The notes under the pieces were generated by a model, which worked only from the letters and a program-made list of their open reading frames with translations, ran no database searches and was not told the origin of the DNA. Made by a program: the position numbers and the translations under genes. From Propionivibrio limicola (lineage in GTDB: Bacteria > Pseudomonadota > Gammaproteobacteria > Burkholderiales > Rhodocyclaceae), in the NCBI RefSeq assembly GCF_009469695.1, contig NZ_SSSR01000002.1:310001-374000 (forward strand): 64,000 nt of DNA, written 5' to 3'. Numbering within the stretch: the stretch's first letter is position 1; each line of letters opens with the position of its first letter. Shown here in pieces: positions 16,524 through 29,970 of the stretch.

Positions 16524-17488
16524 ACGGTGAGGTGACACCTGCGCAACCGATAAGTGATATCCCGGGGCAGGGTGGTGATCCGTCAAGCAGCGATGCCGAA
16601 TCGGCGCAAGCCAAAGGCATTGTCGGGCCGCAATTGCGGATGGCCAGGGAGGCGGCTGGCTGGTCCGTTGCCGAGATGTCGCGAATGCTCAAGATCACGC
16701 CCCATCAGGTCGAAGCGATCGAGAGCGAAAACTGGGCCGATCTGCCCTGCGAGACGATCACGCGCGGCTTCGTGCGCAACTATGCGCGTCAACTGGGCCT
16801 TGATGCGTTGCCGTTGATGAGTGCGCTGGCGTCTGCTTCGTTGCCGCAGAACGCGGCGCTTGAAATTGCAGCCGGAACGCCCGTCAAGCTCGGTTTGCGG
16901 GCTCGCATCGAGCGATGCGACTGGATCAAGGTGGTTCTGGGCTTGGTCGTACTGGCATTGGCGATTGCTGCTTATATTTTTGTCCCGGCGGATTTTTTCC
17001 GGACGTCGTTTTCGTTCTTGCCGTCGGCAGAGCCGTCATCAAGCCAGGTAGAACCTGAGGCGAGTGATGTCGGAGAGGCCGCCGGCGCTGCGGTTTCCGG
17101 CCAGGAAGTGGCTCCGGCGGAGTCGTCGACAGAACCGGCGATCGAGGCCCCTGCGGCCCCCGTTCAACCACCGCAGGCTGATGCGCCTGTGCCCGCGGCG
17201 GTGGCCCCGGCCGGTCCATTAGAAGCGGCTGGGCGCGCCGACGGCGCTGTTGTCGGGCAATTGAAATTCAGATTCGCGCAGTCTTCCTGGGTCGAGATCC
17301 GTAACGGCAAGGGCGAGGTAATTTTCTCCCAGCTCAACGCGGCGGGTTCGCAGCGGGTGGTTGAGGGGCAGCCGCCTTTCGCGCTGACCATCGGAAATGC
17401 CGGTTACGTGTCTTTGAACTACAACGGTAAGGATGTCGATTTTTCGCAGCGCAGCAAGGATAACGTTGCGCGCCTGACGCTTGAATGA
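16520..17488 (+). CDS. rodZ: Cytoskeletal protein RodZ
   Basis: 322 aa. An N-terminal Xre-type helix-turn-helix domain (about 35-100: [42 protein letters not shown]) would bind MreB. A single membrane segment follows at about 137-156, then a long Ala/Pro/Glu-rich periplasmic linker. The C-terminal DUF4115 beta domain (about 245-322, [20 protein letters not shown]) completes the fold. RodZ links MreB to the cell-wall elongation machinery and sets rod shape. It overlaps pilW and ispG by four bases each. Confidence 0.94.
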   Translation: MNGEVTPAQPISDIPGQGGDPSSSDAESAQAKGIVGPQLRMAREAAGWSVAEMSRMLKITPHQVEAIESENWADLPCETITRGFVRNYARQLGLDALPLMSALASASLPQNAALEIAAGTPVKLGLRARIERCDWIKVVLGLVVLALAIAAYIFVPADFFRTSFSFLPSAEPSSSQVEPEASDVGEAAGAAVSGQEVAPAESSTEPAIEAPAAPVQPPQADAPVPAAVAPAGPLEAAGRADGAVVGQLKFRFAQSSWVEIRNGKGEVIFSQLNAAGSQRVVEGQPPFALTIGNAGYVSLNYNGKDVDFSQRSKDNVARLTLE

Positions 17489-18726
17489 CCATGAATAACC
17501 AGATCGTTCAACGACGGCCGACGCGGGCCGTCAAAGTGGGAAAAGTTGTTGTCGGGGGGGGCGCACCGGTGGTCGTCCAGTCAATGACCAATACCGATAC
17601 GGCCGATGCCGTAAAGACGGCTCTTCAGTGCGCCGAATTGGCACGTGCCGGTTCCGAGCTCGTTCGCATCACGGTGAATACACCGGAGGCGGCCGCCGCT
17701 GTGCCGGCGATTCGCGAGCAGCTCGATCGCCTGGGCGTCGATGTGCCATTGATTGGCGATTTTCACTACAACGGGCATCGGCTGCTGGCGGATCATCCAG
17801 AGTGCGCGCAGGTGCTGGCCAAATACCGCATCAATCCCGGCAACGTCGGTCATGGCAAGAAGCGCGATGAACAGTTCGCGCAGATGATTGAAATTGCCGG
17901 CAAGTACGACAAGGCGGTGCGTATCGGCGTGAACTGGGGCAGCCTCGACCAGGAATTGCTGGCGCGCATCATGGATGCGAACGCACAGCGCGTCCAGCCG
18001 CTCGACGCGGTTGGCGTCATGCGCGAAGCCATGGTTACGTCGGCGCTGGAGTCGGCGGCCAAGGCCGAGGAATTGGGCCTGTCGGCCGATCGCATCATTC
18101 TTTCGTGCAAGGTTTCCGGCGTGCAGGATCTGATCGCCATTTATCGCGAGTTGTCGCGTCAGTCGAATTACGCATTGCATCTGGGGCTGACCGAAGCCGG
18201 TATGGGCTCGAAAGGGATTGTGGCCTCGACAGCGGCATTGGCCGTTTTGTTGCAGGAAGGTATTGGTGACACCATCCGTGTTTCGCTGACACCTGAGCCG
18301 GGCGGAAGACGTACACAGGAGGTGGTCGTCGCGCAGGAAATCCTGCAGACCATGGGGTTGCGTGCTTTCACGCCGATGGTGACGGCCTGCCCCGGTTGCG
18401 GACGGACGACAAGCACGTTCTTCCAGGAGCTGGCGCAGACGATCCAGAATCATGTGCGCGACAAGATGCCCGCGTGGCGGGCCGAGTTTGACGGTGTCGA
18501 GAACATGACGCTGGCGGTGATGGGGTGCATCGTGAACGGACCCGGGGAAAGCAAGCACGCCAATATCGGCATCAGTCTGCCGGGGACCGGGGAAATGCCG
18601 GCGGCACCGGTTTTCGAGGACGGCGTCAAAACCGTTACCTTGCGCGGCGACAATATCGCCCAGGAATTTATCGCCATCGTGGATCGCTACGTGGCACGAA
18701 CCTATAGAAGAAAGAGCGTAATCTAG
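17485..18726 (+). CDS. ispG: 4-hydroxy-3-methylbut-2-enyl diphosphate synthase IspG
   Basis: 413 aa enzyme of the MEP isoprenoid pathway. It reduces MEcPP to HMBPP with a [4Fe-4S] cluster. Cluster ligands lie in the C-terminal part, at [11 protein letters not shown] and [10 protein letters not shown]. The N-terminal TIM-barrel motifs [14 protein letters not shown] and [10 protein letters not shown] are conserved. ATG 17485 overlaps the rodZ stop; ATG 17491 two codons later is also possible. The next gene, hisS, starts two bases after the stop. Confidence 0.97.
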   Translation: MTMNNQIVQRRPTRAVKVGKVVVGGGAPVVVQSMTNTDTADAVKTALQCAELARAGSELVRITVNTPEAAAAVPAIREQLDRLGVDVPLIGDFHYNGHRLLADHPECAQVLAKYRINPGNVGHGKKRDEQFAQMIEIAGKYDKAVRIGVNWGSLDQELLARIMDANAQRVQPLDAVGVMREAMVTSALESAAKAEELGLSADRIILSCKVSGVQDLIAIYRELSRQSNYALHLGLTEAGMGSKGIVASTAALAVLLQEGIGDTIRVSLTPEPGGRRTQEVVVAQEILQTMGLRAFTPMVTACPGCGRTTSTFFQELAQTIQNHVRDKMPAWRAEFDGVENMTLAVMGCIVNGPGESKHANIGISLPGTGEMPAAPVFEDGVKTVTLRGDNIAQEFIAIVDRYVARTYRRKSVI

Positions 18727-18728
18727 TT

Positions 18729-20015
18729 ATGAGTCAAAACATTCAGTCCGTGCGCGGGATGAACGATATCCTGCCGGACGAAGCCGAATTCTGGGAGCTT
18801 TTCGAAGAAACCGTCCGTGGCTGGTTGAAGAGCTACGGCTACCGCCCGATCCGTCTGCCGATCGTTGAGCCGACGCCGCTGTTCAAGCGGGCAATCGGCG
18901 AAGTGACCGATATCGTCGAGAAGGAAATGTATTCCTTCGAGGACAGCCTGAACGGCGAACAGTTGACCTTGCGGCCCGAAGGTACGGCCGGTTGCGTGCG
19001 GGCGGTCATTCAGCACAATCTCGCCGTGCAGCGTCCGCAGCGCTTGTACTACATGGGCCAGATGTTCCGTCACGAGCGGCCGCAAAAGGGGCGTTACCGC
19101 CAGTTCAATCAGGTCGGTATCGAAGCATTTGGTTTCAACGGCCCGGATATCGACGCGGAACACATCCTGATGGGCGCGCGTCTGTGGGATGATCTCGGCC
19201 TCGATGGCATCAAGCTGCAGCTCAACACGCTGGGCCAGCTTGAGGAGCGCGCAAAGTACCGCGCCGAGCTGGTTGGCTATTTCGAGAAATACGTCGATTT
19301 GCTTGATGAGGATGCCAAGCGGCGTCTCTACACCAACCCGTTGCGTATTCTCGACAGCAAGAACCCAGCGATGCAAGAGATGATTGCTGGCGCGCCACGT
19401 CTGATGCAACACCTTGGCGCTGAGTCGATGGCGCACTTCGAGGGGGTGCAACAGGTGCTGCGCGATGTCGGTATCCCCTACGAAATCAATACCCGCCTCG
19501 TGCGTGGCCTCGACTACTATAACCTGACCGTTTTTGAGTGGGTGACCGACCGCCTTGGTGCACAGGGGACGGTGTGTGCGGGTGGTCGCTATGATGGTTT
19601 GGTCGAGCAGTTGGGAGGCAAAGCGACGCCGGCGTGCGGTTTTGCCATGGGCGTCGAGCGTCTGGTGACCTTGATTCGCGAATCGGGCGGCGAGCCGGAG
19701 CTTGAGGGGACTGATGTTTTCCTCGTGCATCAAGGGGAAGCCGCCTCGCGTCTGGCGCCCCGCGTGGCTGAGTCGCTGCGGGACCAGGGAATCGATGTGC
19801 TGTTCAACTGTGGCGGCGGGAGCTTCAAGTCGCAAATGAAGAAAGCCGACGCTTCGGGGGCGACATTCGCGATCATCATCGGCGATGATGAGGCGAGTGC
19901 GGGGGAAGTGACATTGAAATCCCTGCGTGCCGAAGGTGGCGAGCAAAAACGTGTCGGCGTCGATCAGGTGGCCGACGAGATCATGAACTCTTTTTTTGAT
20001 GAGGATGAAGCTTGA
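18729..20015 (+). CDS. hisS: Histidyl-tRNA synthetase
   Basis: 428 aa class II aminoacyl-tRNA synthetase. Motif 1 lies around [19 protein letters not shown], motif 2 is [18 protein letters not shown], and motif 3 is [10 protein letters not shown]. Histidine-specific parts include [26 protein letters not shown] and [10 protein letters not shown]-terminal anticodon-binding domain (about 330-428) is present. This distinguishes it from the paralogue HisZ at 27328, which lacks that domain. The stop overlaps the next start (TGATG). Confidence 0.97.
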   Translation: MSQNIQSVRGMNDILPDEAEFWELFEETVRGWLKSYGYRPIRLPIVEPTPLFKRAIGEVTDIVEKEMYSFEDSLNGEQLTLRPEGTAGCVRAVIQHNLAVQRPQRLYYMGQMFRHERPQKGRYRQFNQVGIEAFGFNGPDIDAEHILMGARLWDDLGLDGIKLQLNTLGQLEERAKYRAELVGYFEKYVDLLDEDAKRRLYTNPLRILDSKNPAMQEMIAGAPRLMQHLGAESMAHFEGVQQVLRDVGIPYEINTRLVRGLDYYNLTVFEWVTDRLGAQGTVCAGGRYDGLVEQLGGKATPACGFAMGVERLVTLIRESGGEPELEGTDVFLVHQGEAASRLAPRVAESLRDQGIDVLFNCGGGSFKSQMKKADASGATFAIIIGDDEASAGEVTLKSLRAEGGEQKRVGVDQVADEIMNSFFDEDEA

Positions 20016-20707
20016 TGGCTACTTACGATCTTGAAGAGCAGGAACAACTGGCCGAGATCAAGGCCTGGTGGAAACAGTATGGCGGGTTGATCACCAATCT
20101 CCTCACGGCGGCTGCTCTGGTCATTCTGGCCTGGCAGGGGTGGAACTGGTACCAGCGCAATCAGGCGGCTCAGGCCGGAGTGGTCTTTAACGCTCTGCAG
20201 CAGGCGGTGCAGGTCGGTGATTCCCAGCGCGTCAAGGCGGCAAGCGGTGAGTTGCTGGAGAAATTCGGTGGCACGGCTTACGCGCCGCTCGGGGCTTTGT
20301 CGGCGGCCAAGGCAATGGTCGAGGCGGGTGATGCCAAGACGGCGAAGCTTCAACTCATCTGGGTGGCGGAAAATGGCAAGGATGAATTGCGCGACCTCGG
20401 CAGGCTACGCGCGGCCTCCCTGTTGAGCGACGAGAAGGAGTTCGAGCAGGCGCTCAAGCAACTGGAAGGCGAATCGACGCCGGGATTCGCCGCGCGGTTT
20501 GCGGAGTTGCGCGGCGATATTCTGCTCGCGCAGGGTAAGAAGGGCGAAGCCGAAACCGCTTATCAGAAAGCGATGTCGGCTTTGTCCTCTGCTTCGGAAA
20601 ACAACGGCGCTCAGAAAGTCGAGCAGGGTTGGCAGTTGCAGTCGAACGCGGTTCAGCGCGAGCTTTTGCAGCAGAAGATCGATTCGCTAGGCGAGAGCAA
20701 GCAATGA
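20015..20707 (+). CDS. YfgM-like ancillary SecYEG translocon protein
   Basis: 230 aa from ATG 20015, whose first base overlaps the hisS stop. The N-terminus is cytosolic ([20 protein letters not shown]), a membrane segment spans about residues 20-41 (LITNLLTAAALVILAWQGW), and the periplasmic part is a TPR-like helical domain. This fits YfgM, which associates with SecYEG and periplasmic chaperones. The hisS-yfgM-bamB-der order matches E. coli, which supports the assignment. A TTG at 20012 is a less likely start. Confidence 0.9.
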   Translation: MATYDLEEQEQLAEIKAWWKQYGGLITNLLTAAALVILAWQGWNWYQRNQAAQAGVVFNALQQAVQVGDSQRVKAASGELLEKFGGTAYAPLGALSAAKAMVEAGDAKTAKLQLIWVAENGKDELRDLGRLRAASLLSDEKEFEQALKQLEGESTPGFAARFAELRGDILLAQGKKGEAETAYQKAMSALSSASENNGAQKVEQGWQLQSNAVQRELLQQKIDSLGESKQ

Positions 20708-21846
20708 CGAAAAGAGGTATTGTTGTCGCTCTTCTGGGCGCATTGCTCGCTGGATGTTCAGCGCTTGACGCGATCAATCCGTTTGCCAGTTCGGGGCCGA
20801 AAATGGCTGAACTCAAACCGTTCAAGGCGACGGCGGAAGCACGGGTCGTTTGGCGAGACAGTATCGGCAAGGCCGATGTTTATGCTTTTACACCGGCCGT
20901 GGTGGGCTCAACTGTTTATGCGGCTGGCAGTGATGGCAGTTTGGCGCGCATAGACGACGGCAAGCAGGTTTGGAAAATCAATGCCGGGCAGCCGCTCTCC
21001 GGTGGCGTTGGTGCTGACAGGAATCTCGTCGTCGTGGGTTCGCCGAAGGGGCTTCTGCTGGCGTTTTCTACCGATGACGGCAAGCTCGTCTGGCAAGCGA
21101 AAGCGACGAGCGAGATTCTGGCTCCGCCTGCGCTGGGAGAGGGGCTGGTTGTGATTCGCACCGGCGATAACCGGTTGGCTGCCTATGACGTCGTCGACGG
21201 CAGGCGTAAGTGGATTTTCCAGCGACCAACGCCTGCGCTCTCGTTGCGGGTGACCGCCAGTCCTGTCATTGAAGGCAAATACGTGTTTGCCGGGTTTCCC
21301 GGCGGTAAGCTGATCGCAGTGAGTGTCGCCAACGGCGCTGCTGTCTGGGAAGGGACGGTTGCGTTGCCAAAGGGAGCGACAGAGCTTGAGCGCGTGGCGG
21401 ACATTACCAGTGCTCCCGTTATTGCGGGGCGTGCGGTTTGCGCGGTTGCCTATCAGGGCCGGGTGGCCTGTTTCGATCTCGGCAATGGCAATCTCGTCTG
21501 GGCGCGCGATATGTCGAGCGCGGCCGGGCTGACAATCGCCAAGCGCCACCTCTATGTGACGGACGACAAGGGGGCCGTCCACGCGCTCGATATGGCCAGT
21601 GGTGCAAGCCTGTGGAAGCAGGACGCGTTGTCACTGCGTCGCGTTACGGCGCCGGTTGATCATCGAGGACTGGTTGCCGTTGCCGATGTCCAAGGGGTTG
21701 TTCATTTTCTGAATCGTGAGGACGGCTCGTTCGCTGTCCGTTTGGCCACCGACGGTAGTCCGGTTGTTGGCAATCTGCAGACGGCTGACGGCACGTTACT
21801 TGTACAAACCAGCAAAGGCGGTGTTTACGCCATTGAGGCTCAATGA
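20704..21846 (+). CDS. bamB: Outer membrane assembly lipoprotein BamB
   Basis: 380 aa from ATG 20704, chosen because it opens with a lipoprotein signal ([14 protein letters not shown]; lipidated Cys near residue 16) and overlaps the yfgM stop. The mature protein is a PQQ-like beta-propeller with repeated blades ending in patterns such as [25 protein letters not shown] and GASLWKQD. BamB is a subunit of the BAM complex that inserts beta-barrel proteins in the outer membrane. The stop overlaps the der start by four bases. Confidence 0.95.
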   Translation: MTKRGIVVALLGALLAGCSALDAINPFASSGPKMAELKPFKATAEARVVWRDSIGKADVYAFTPAVVGSTVYAAGSDGSLARIDDGKQVWKINAGQPLSGGVGADRNLVVVGSPKGLLLAFSTDDGKLVWQAKATSEILAPPALGEGLVVIRTGDNRLAAYDVVDGRRKWIFQRPTPALSLRVTASPVIEGKYVFAGFPGGKLIAVSVANGAAVWEGTVALPKGATELERVADITSAPVIAGRAVCAVAYQGRVACFDLGNGNLVWARDMSSAAGLTIAKRHLYVTDDKGAVHALDMASGASLWKQDALSLRRVTAPVDHRGLVAVADVQGVVHFLNREDGSFAVRLATDGSPVVGNLQTADGTLLVQTSKGGVYAIEAQ

Positions 21847-23348
21847 AACCCACCATCGTAATCGTTGGTCGTCCGAATGTTGGTAAGTCGACCCTTTTTA
21901 ACCGTCTGACCAAAACGCGTGACGCACTTGTTGCCGACATGCCCGGCTTGACGCGTGATCGCCACTACGGCCATGGCAAGGTGGGTAGCAAGCCTTATCT
22001 AGTCGTCGATACAGGGGGGTTCGAACCTCTCGCCAAAGACGGCATCATGCACGAAATGGCACGCCAGGCGGAGCAGGCGATCGCTGAAGCGGACGCCATC
22101 GTCTTTGTCGTCGACGGCCGGGTTGGTGTCACCGCACTCGACAAGGAAATTGCGAACAAACTGCGCAAGGTCGATCGGCCCGTTTTCCTGGCGGTTAATA
22201 AGTCTGAAGGCATGAATCATGGCGTTGTTATCGCCGATTTTCATGAACTTGGCTTGGGAGAGCCTCTGGCTATTTCTGCGTCGCACGGCGAAGGGGTGCG
22301 CGGCCTGATTGAACTGGCGCTTGAGCCTTTCCCCGAACCTGACGAAAACGAGGCAGAAAGCGATGTGCTTAAAGTGGCCATCGTTGGACGCCCGAACGTT
22401 GGCAAGAGCACGATGATCAACGCTCTGCTTGGCGAGGAGAGGGTGATTGCTTTCGACATGCCGGGAACGACCCGCGACTCGATCTACGTCGATTTTGAAC
22501 GGGGCGGAAAGAAATATACGTTGATCGATACGGCCGGTTTGCGGCGCAAGGGCAAGGTTTTTGAAACCATTGAAAAGTTTTCGGTTATCAAGACGTTGCA
22601 GTCGATCGAAGATGCGAACGTGGTTGTACTCGTTCTCGATGCCCGGCAGGATATCTCGGACCAGGACGCCCATATCGCCGGCTTTATCGTCGAGTCCGGC
22701 CGCGCGCTGGTTGTGGCCGTCAATAAGTGGGATGGTCTTGACCCCTATGATCGCGACCAGATCAAGGCTGATCTCGAAGCTAAACTGAAATTTCTCAGTT
22801 TTGCCAATTTTCACTATGTCTCGGCGCTCAATGGGCAGGGGCTCGAAGCCGTGTTCCGCTCGGTCGATGCGGCCTATAAGGCGGCAACGGCAGATCTTGC
22901 GACACCGAAGCTTACACGTACCCTTATCGATGCCGTCGCCAAGCAATCGCCGCCACGAGGCGGTATTTTCCGTCCGAAGTTACGTTATGCGCATCAAGGT
23001 GGACGCAATCCGCCAGTGATCGTCATTCATGGAAATGCGCTGGACAAAGTACCGGACTCCTATCGCCGTTATCTTGAGCATGTATTCCGCGAAGTGTTCA
23101 GTTTGCAAGGAACGCCTTTGCGTATCCAGTTCAATATTTCGGATAACCCCTTTGCCGAACGCAAGCCGCCGGAAACGACGCGCCGGAAGCCGAAACCGAA
23201 ATCGCAGGGAGATGCACCGTCATTGAACCGGGGGCGGTCGCTTGCTGCGGGCAAGTCATCGCCAAATAAGGCGGGGCAACGGACAGTGAGGACGACATTG
23301 AAAGGGGCATCAACGACGGTGAAGCCCAAGGCCGGACGGGGCAAGTAG
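21843..23348 (+). CDS. der: Ribosome assembly GTPase Der (EngA)
   Basis: 501 aa GTPase with two tandem G domains, the mark of Der. Both have [10 protein letters not shown]-loops (residues 8-16 and about 181-189), DTGGF and DTAGL switch motifs, and NKSEG and NKWDG G4 motifs. A KH-like C-terminal domain follows to about residue 440. It acts in 50S ribosome assembly. The last 60 or so residues are a basic, Lys/Arg/Ser/Thr-rich tail ([16 protein letters not shown] and beyond), making the protein longer than most homologues. Such tails vary between species and may contact rRNA. Confidence 0.97.
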   Translation: MKPTIVIVGRPNVGKSTLFNRLTKTRDALVADMPGLTRDRHYGHGKVGSKPYLVVDTGGFEPLAKDGIMHEMARQAEQAIAEADAIVFVVDGRVGVTALDKEIANKLRKVDRPVFLAVNKSEGMNHGVVIADFHELGLGEPLAISASHGEGVRGLIELALEPFPEPDENEAESDVLKVAIVGRPNVGKSTMINALLGEERVIAFDMPGTTRDSIYVDFERGGKKYTLIDTAGLRRKGKVFETIEKFSVIKTLQSIEDANVVVLVLDARQDISDQDAHIAGFIVESGRALVVAVNKWDGLDPYDRDQIKADLEAKLKFLSFANFHYVSALNGQGLEAVFRSVDAAYKAATADLATPKLTRTLIDAVAKQSPPRGGIFRPKLRYAHQGGRNPPVIVIHGNALDKVPDSYRRYLEHVFREVFSLQGTPLRIQFNISDNPFAERKPPETTRRKPKPKSQGDAPSLNRGRSLAAGKSSPNKAGQRTVRTTLKGASTTVKPKAGRGK

Positions 23349-23484
23349 TTTCCAACTTGGTTTGTTTTTCTGCTTTGCGAGGCTTTTGCCCTTAAAGAGG
23401 GCGATAGCCGTTGTGGTAATCGCGATGAAAATCAATTAAGCTCTACCAGTCGCTATCCAACACCAACAACATGGAGTTCGAACC

Positions 23485-23727
23485 ATGAGCACTAAAGGGC
23501 AACTGATGTTACAAGACCCGTTTCTCAACGTCCTGCGTCGCGAACACGTGCCGGTCTCAATCTACTTGGTCAATGGCATCAAGTTGCAGGGGCAGGTCGA
23601 GTCGTTTGATCAGTACGTCATTCTGCTCAAGAATACCGTAACCCAGATGGTATACAAGCATGCTATTTCCACGGTTGTTCCCTCGCGTCCGGTGAACTTC
23701 CAGCAGGACGGTAGTGGCGAGTCCTGA
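23485..23727 (+). CDS. hfq: RNA chaperone Hfq
   Basis: 80 aa Sm-like protein. Sm1 spans [20 protein letters not shown] with [20 protein letters not shown], and Sm2 is [14 protein letters not shown]. These residues form the hexamer and the proximal face that binds U-rich sRNA ends. It pairs sRNAs with mRNAs and protects RNA. The conserved neighbour hflX follows. A 136-base gap separates it from der, so it probably has its own promoter. A terminator lies between it and hflX. Confidence 0.98.
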   Translation: MSTKGQLMLQDPFLNVLRREHVPVSIYLVNGIKLQGQVESFDQYVILLKNTVTQMVYKHAISTVVPSRPVNFQQDGSGES

Positions 23728-23777
23728 TTTTTGCAGTGCATGTTTGCTTTGTTTCTGCGTTCTTGTCTCTTGGTTAC

Positions 23778-23816
23778 AGAGTCCCCGCTTGGCGCTGGCT
23801 TAAGCGGGACTCTTTT
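23778..23816 (+). terminator. Intrinsic terminator after hfq
   Basis: AGAGTCCCCGCTT (23778-23790) pairs with AAGCGGGACTCT (23802-23813), with one bulged C, followed by TTT and a T-rich stretch. It lies 50 bases after the hfq stop. Confidence 0.75.
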
Positions 23817-23839
23817 GCTTTTTCCAGAAAAAGAATCCC

Positions 23840-24961
23840 ATGTTTGAACGTCCCGCCGCGGGCGAGCGTGCGGTGATTGTTCAGCTCGATTTTGGCACCG
23901 ACGATATCGCTGAGCAGTTGGAAGAGGTTCGCCTGCTGACCGAATCCGCTGGTGCTCAAGTATGCGCTGAGGTTTTCGGTCGCCGTCAAAGCCCTGATTC
24001 GGCGACCTACGCCGGCAAAGGCAAGGTCGAAGAGGTGGCAGCGGAGGTTGCGGCTCACGAAGCCAATCTCGTCATCTTTAATCACGAACTGTCGCCGGCG
24101 CAGGAGCGAAATCTTGAGCGTGCATTGAAATGCCGGGTTATCGATCGGACAAGCTTGATCCTGGACATTTTCGCGCAGCGTGCGCAAAGCTCCGAGGGTA
24201 AATTACAGGTTGAACTCGCTCAGCTCGATCATTTGGCCACGCGGCTGGTGCGGGGCTGGACGCACTTGGAACGTCAGAAGGGTGGTATTGGTCTGCGCGG
24301 TCCGGGCGAAACGCAGTTGGAAACCGACCGTCGTCTTCTCGGCAAGCGAGTCAAGGTCCTGCGCGAGCGTTTGCAGAAGCTGGAAAGGCAGCGAGGCGTT
24401 CAGCGTAAGGCGCGTTCTCGAAATGAAATGTTGTCTGTTTCGTTGGTCGGCTATACAAATGCCGGGAAGTCTACACTTTTCAACGCATTGACTCATGCCG
24501 GAGCGTATGCGGCCAACCAGCTTTTCGCGACGCTCGACACAACTTCCCGCAAACTCTGGCTGGGTGAGGCTGGTAACATTGTCATCTCGGATACGGTCGG
24601 TTTCATTCGTGACTTGCCGCATTCTCTCGTCGCCGCGTTCCACGCTACTCTTGAAGCGACGTCGCAGGCTGATTTATTGCTGCACGTTGTCGACTCGGCG
24701 AGTCCGGCACGGGATGATCAGGTTGCCGAGGTTAATAAGGTGCTTGAGGAGATTGGCGCGAGTGGGGTTCGCCAGTTGATGGTCCTCAATAAGCAGGATT
24801 TGACCGGGCTGCCGCCGGCTGTCGAGCGGGACGAGTATGGTAGAATTACACGCGTTCGCTTGAGTGCTAAATGTGGTGATGGCTTGTCATTGTTGCGTGA
24901 TGCACTGACCGAAATCGCACTCGAAAAGATCCAGTCTTCGCGTTCGGCCGAAGGCCGCTGA
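23840..24961 (+). CDS. hflX: GTPase HflX
   Basis: 373 aa ribosome-associated GTPase. The N-terminal HflX domain (about 1-190) includes SATYAGKGKVEE and GIGLRGPGETQLETDRR. The G domain has P-loop GYTNAGKST (204-212), DTVGFIRDLP and NKQDL. HflX splits stalled or heat-damaged ribosomes. The length is shorter than in E. coli but normal for betaproteobacteria. The next gene is hflK, as in most proteobacteria. Confidence 0.96.
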   Translation: MFERPAAGERAVIVQLDFGTDDIAEQLEEVRLLTESAGAQVCAEVFGRRQSPDSATYAGKGKVEEVAAEVAAHEANLVIFNHELSPAQERNLERALKCRVIDRTSLILDIFAQRAQSSEGKLQVELAQLDHLATRLVRGWTHLERQKGGIGLRGPGETQLETDRRLLGKRVKVLRERLQKLERQRGVQRKARSRNEMLSVSLVGYTNAGKSTLFNALTHAGAYAANQLFATLDTTSRKLWLGEAGNIVISDTVGFIRDLPHSLVAAFHATLEATSQADLLLHVVDSASPARDDQVAEVNKVLEEIGASGVRQLMVLNKQDLTGLPPAVERDEYGRITRVRLSAKCGDGLSLLRDALTEIALEKIQSSRSAEGR

Positions 24962-25029
24962 TCTGTCTTTATACCCTGTCAATTTTCCGGGTTCAAGTTC
25001 TCGCTATGATCTCAACCATTGGAGTTCTT

Positions 25030-26259
25030 ATGTCGCTCAACGATCCGCAGTGGGGGAATCGAGGCAGTGAAAATGGTGGCGGTAAACGCCCAAACCAGGG
25101 GCCGCCCGATCTTGAGGAGATGTGGCGCGATCTAAATCGCCGTCTGTTCGGCAAGCTGGGGCGGTCGGGCGGGGGCAATGACGGCGGTGGTCGCATTTCG
25201 CGTAATATCGATCCCAAGTTTTTGGGGGGCGGTATCGGGATGGTCGTTGGACTTGTCGTTGTCCTCTGGCTGGCCAGCGGGTTTTATATTGTTGATGCCT
25301 CGCAACGTGGGCTTGTTCTCCGGTTTGGCGAATACAAGGAGAGCACCGAGTCGGGGCTGCGCTGGCGCTTGCCTTATCCGATCGAGTCGCACGAACTGGT
25401 TAATATTTCCGGTGTTCGGACCGTTGAAGTCGGCTATCGCGGTAGCGAGAGAAACAAAGTGTTGAAAGAGGCGCTGATGCTGACGGATGATGAAAATATC
25501 ATTAACATCCAGTTTGCAGTGCAGTATATCCTCAAGGATCCTGTTGAATATATTTTCGAGAATCGGACCCCCGACGAGGCGGTGATGCAAGCGGCCGAAA
25601 CCGCTATTCGGGAGATAGTCGGCAAAAGCAAGATGGACTTTGTCCTTTACGAAGGGCGCGAACAGATTGCTGTAAAGGCGTCCGAACTCATGCAGCAGAT
25701 CCTTGACCGTTACAAGACCGGTATCCTGATTTCAAAAGTGACAATGCAGAATGCGCAACCTCCGGAGCAGGTTCAAGCGGCGTTTGATGACGCCGTCAAA
25801 GCCGGGCAGGATCGGGAGCGCCAGAAGAATGAGGGCCAAGCGTACGCGAATGACGTTATCCCGAAGGCTAGAGGTACGGCCGCCCGCTTGATGCAAGAAG
25901 CCGAAGCCTATAAGCAACGCCTGGTTGCCACGGCCGAGGGTGATGCGAGCCGATTCAAGCAACTTCAGGCCGAGTATGCAAAAGCACCCGAGGTGACGCG
26001 TAACCGCCTTTATCTCGAAACGATGCAGCAGGTTTATTCGAACGTGAGCAAGGTGATGATTGATGCCAAGGGGCAGGGGAATCTGCTTTACCTTCCGCTG
26101 GACAAACTGATGCAGGGAGTCACGGTCAGTGGTCCGGATTCCTCTGCATCGAACGGTGCTCCTGTTTTGCCGAATGTCTCTCAGTCGCAACCGTCGTCGG
26201 ATCGCTCGGATTTGCGCTCTCGAGACGCTTTGCGGTCGCGTGACCGGGAGGCTCGATAA
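25030..26259 (+). CDS. hflK: FtsH protease regulator HflK
   Basis: 409 aa from ATG 25030, which has GGAG eight bases upstream; the in-frame ATG 25006 has no site. A Gly/Arg/Asn-rich cytosolic N-terminus is followed by one membrane segment (about 70-92, GMVVGLVVVLWLASGFYIV). An SPFH/band-7 domain follows (RGLVLRFGEYKESTESGLRW), then a long Ala/Glu-rich helical region and a disordered Ser-rich tail. With HflC it forms the periplasmic cage around FtsH and restrains its proteolysis. It overlaps hflC. Confidence 0.95.
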   Translation: MSLNDPQWGNRGSENGGGKRPNQGPPDLEEMWRDLNRRLFGKLGRSGGGNDGGGRISRNIDPKFLGGGIGMVVGLVVVLWLASGFYIVDASQRGLVLRFGEYKESTESGLRWRLPYPIESHELVNISGVRTVEVGYRGSERNKVLKEALMLTDDENIINIQFAVQYILKDPVEYIFENRTPDEAVMQAAETAIREIVGKSKMDFVLYEGREQIAVKASELMQQILDRYKTGILISKVTMQNAQPPEQVQAAFDDAVKAGQDRERQKNEGQAYANDVIPKARGTAARLMQEAEAYKQRLVATAEGDASRFKQLQAEYAKAPEVTRNRLYLETMQQVYSNVSKVMIDAKGQGNLLYLPLDKLMQGVTVSGPDSSASNGAPVLPNVSQSQPSSDRSDLRSRDALRSRDREAR

Positions 26260-27149
26260 TGAAAGCAAGTCTGAATTTTGTTTCTGCGATTGCCGCAGCG
26301 GTCTTGGTCGTTCTCAGTATGTCCATGTTCACGGTTGACCAGCGCCAACATGCGGTTGTTTTCCAGTTGGGGGAGGTGCGCGAAGTCATTGCCGAGCCCG
26401 GTCTGTATTTCAAGTGGCCCTTGATCCAGAACGTCCGCTATTTCGACAAGCGGATCTTGACGCTTGACAGTGCCGAGCCGGAGCGTTTTATTACCTCCGA
26501 GAAGAAAAACGTTCTGGTTGATTCGTACGTGAAATGGCGGATTGTCGACCCGAAGCTCTACTACGTTTCTGTCGCGGGGGATGAATCCCGGGCCAAGACC
26601 CGTTTATCACAGACTGTTAACGCCGGCTTGCGCGAGGAGTTCGGGAAGCGCACCGTTCATGATGTCGTGTCCGGCGAGCGGGACAAAATCATGGAGCAAA
26701 TGCGCCAAAAGGCCGATCTCGATGCCAGGAAGATCGGTGTTCAGATCGTTGATGTTCGGGTCAAGCGCGTCGATTTGCCGACGGAGGTCAGCGAGTCGGT
26801 CTATCGCAGGATGGAAGCCGAGCGCAAGCGGGTCGCCAATGAACTTCGTTCGGAAGGGTCTGCTGAGGCGGAAAAGATTAGGGCTGATGCAGATCGACAA
26901 CGCGAAGTGATCGTCGCCGAAGCTTACCGCGATGCGCAAAAAGTCAAAGGGGACGGAGATGCGAAAGCCGCTGCCATTTACGCTCAGGCATTCAACCAGA
27001 ATCCAGAGTTTTACGCTTTCTACCGTAGTCTTGAAGCGTACCGAGGTGCCTTCAGGAATAAGTCGGATGTCGTAGTCGTCGAACCGAGTTCTGACTTCTT
27101 CAAATACATGAAGAACGTCAGCAAAGGCGGGGATAGATCGGTTAAATGA
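26259..27149 (+). CDS. hflC: FtsH protease regulator HflC
   Basis: 296 aa SPFH/band-7 protein, partner of HflK. A membrane segment at about 5-24 is followed by VDQRQHAVVFQLGEVREVI and EPGLYFKWPLIQNVRYFDKR. The coiled-coil helix RRMEAERKRVANELRSEG and the C-terminal domain FYAFYRSLEAYRGAFRNKSD are typical. The start overlaps the hflK stop and the stop overlaps the DUF2065 gene, so translational coupling is likely. Confidence 0.96.
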   Translation: MKASLNFVSAIAAAVLVVLSMSMFTVDQRQHAVVFQLGEVREVIAEPGLYFKWPLIQNVRYFDKRILTLDSAEPERFITSEKKNVLVDSYVKWRIVDPKLYYVSVAGDESRAKTRLSQTVNAGLREEFGKRTVHDVVSGERDKIMEQMRQKADLDARKIGVQIVDVRVKRVDLPTEVSESVYRRMEAERKRVANELRSEGSAEAEKIRADADRQREVIVAEAYRDAQKVKGDGDAKAAAIYAQAFNQNPEFYAFYRSLEAYRGAFRNKSDVVVVEPSSDFFKYMKNVSKGGDRSVK

Positions 27150-27327
27150 CCGATTCCCTAGTTCTCGCACTGGCGTTGATGCTCGTGATAGAAGGCATCA
27201 TGCCGCTTGCAGCTCCAGCGGCATGGCGCGATACGTTTCGTCGCTTGATTCAGCTCAAAGATGGTCAGCTACGTTTCGTGGGTTTGGCCTCGATCTTGGC
27301 AGGAATTATTCTAATCATGGTTTTTAG

Positions 27328-27331
<4 letters not shown>
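27146..27331 (+). CDS. DUF2065 small membrane protein (YjeT-like)
   Basis: 61 aa with two hydrophobic segments: [20 protein letters not shown] (about 4-24) and [17 protein letters not shown] (about 43-60). A conserved polar loop lies between them ([16 protein letters not shown]). It matches the DUF2065/YjeT family, which in proteobacteria sits directly after hflC, as here. Its role is unknown; the position suggests a link to HflKC-FtsH. It overlaps both neighbours by four bases. Confidence 0.9.
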
Positions 27332-29795
<2,464 letters not shown>

Positions 29796-29815
29796 GCTTC
29801 CGTTTGGCCGTTGTG

Positions 29816-29839
29816 AAAAGCCGGAATTTTCCGGCTTTT
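29816..29839 (+). terminator. Intrinsic terminator after purA
   Basis: AAAAGCCGGA (29816-29825) and TCCGGCTTTT (29830-29839) form a perfect 10-bp stem with a 4-base loop. The T's close the stem and continue as CTTGTTT. It can work in both directions. Confidence 0.85.
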
Positions 29840-29970
29840 CTTGTTTATCGGCTGTGTTTTTCTCGCGCGTTGCAATGGAGTGGGGATGGCTGTCTTCTCG
29901 GGTGCTTGCGTTAGCTCTGGCGCGTAGGTATTTTGTTTGTGTGTTTTAAATGCGCGAAGGTATTGTTGGT

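Noticed and set aside
18723-19946. Open frame of 407 codons opposite hisS
   Set aside because: Shadow of hisS caused by third-position G/C bias.
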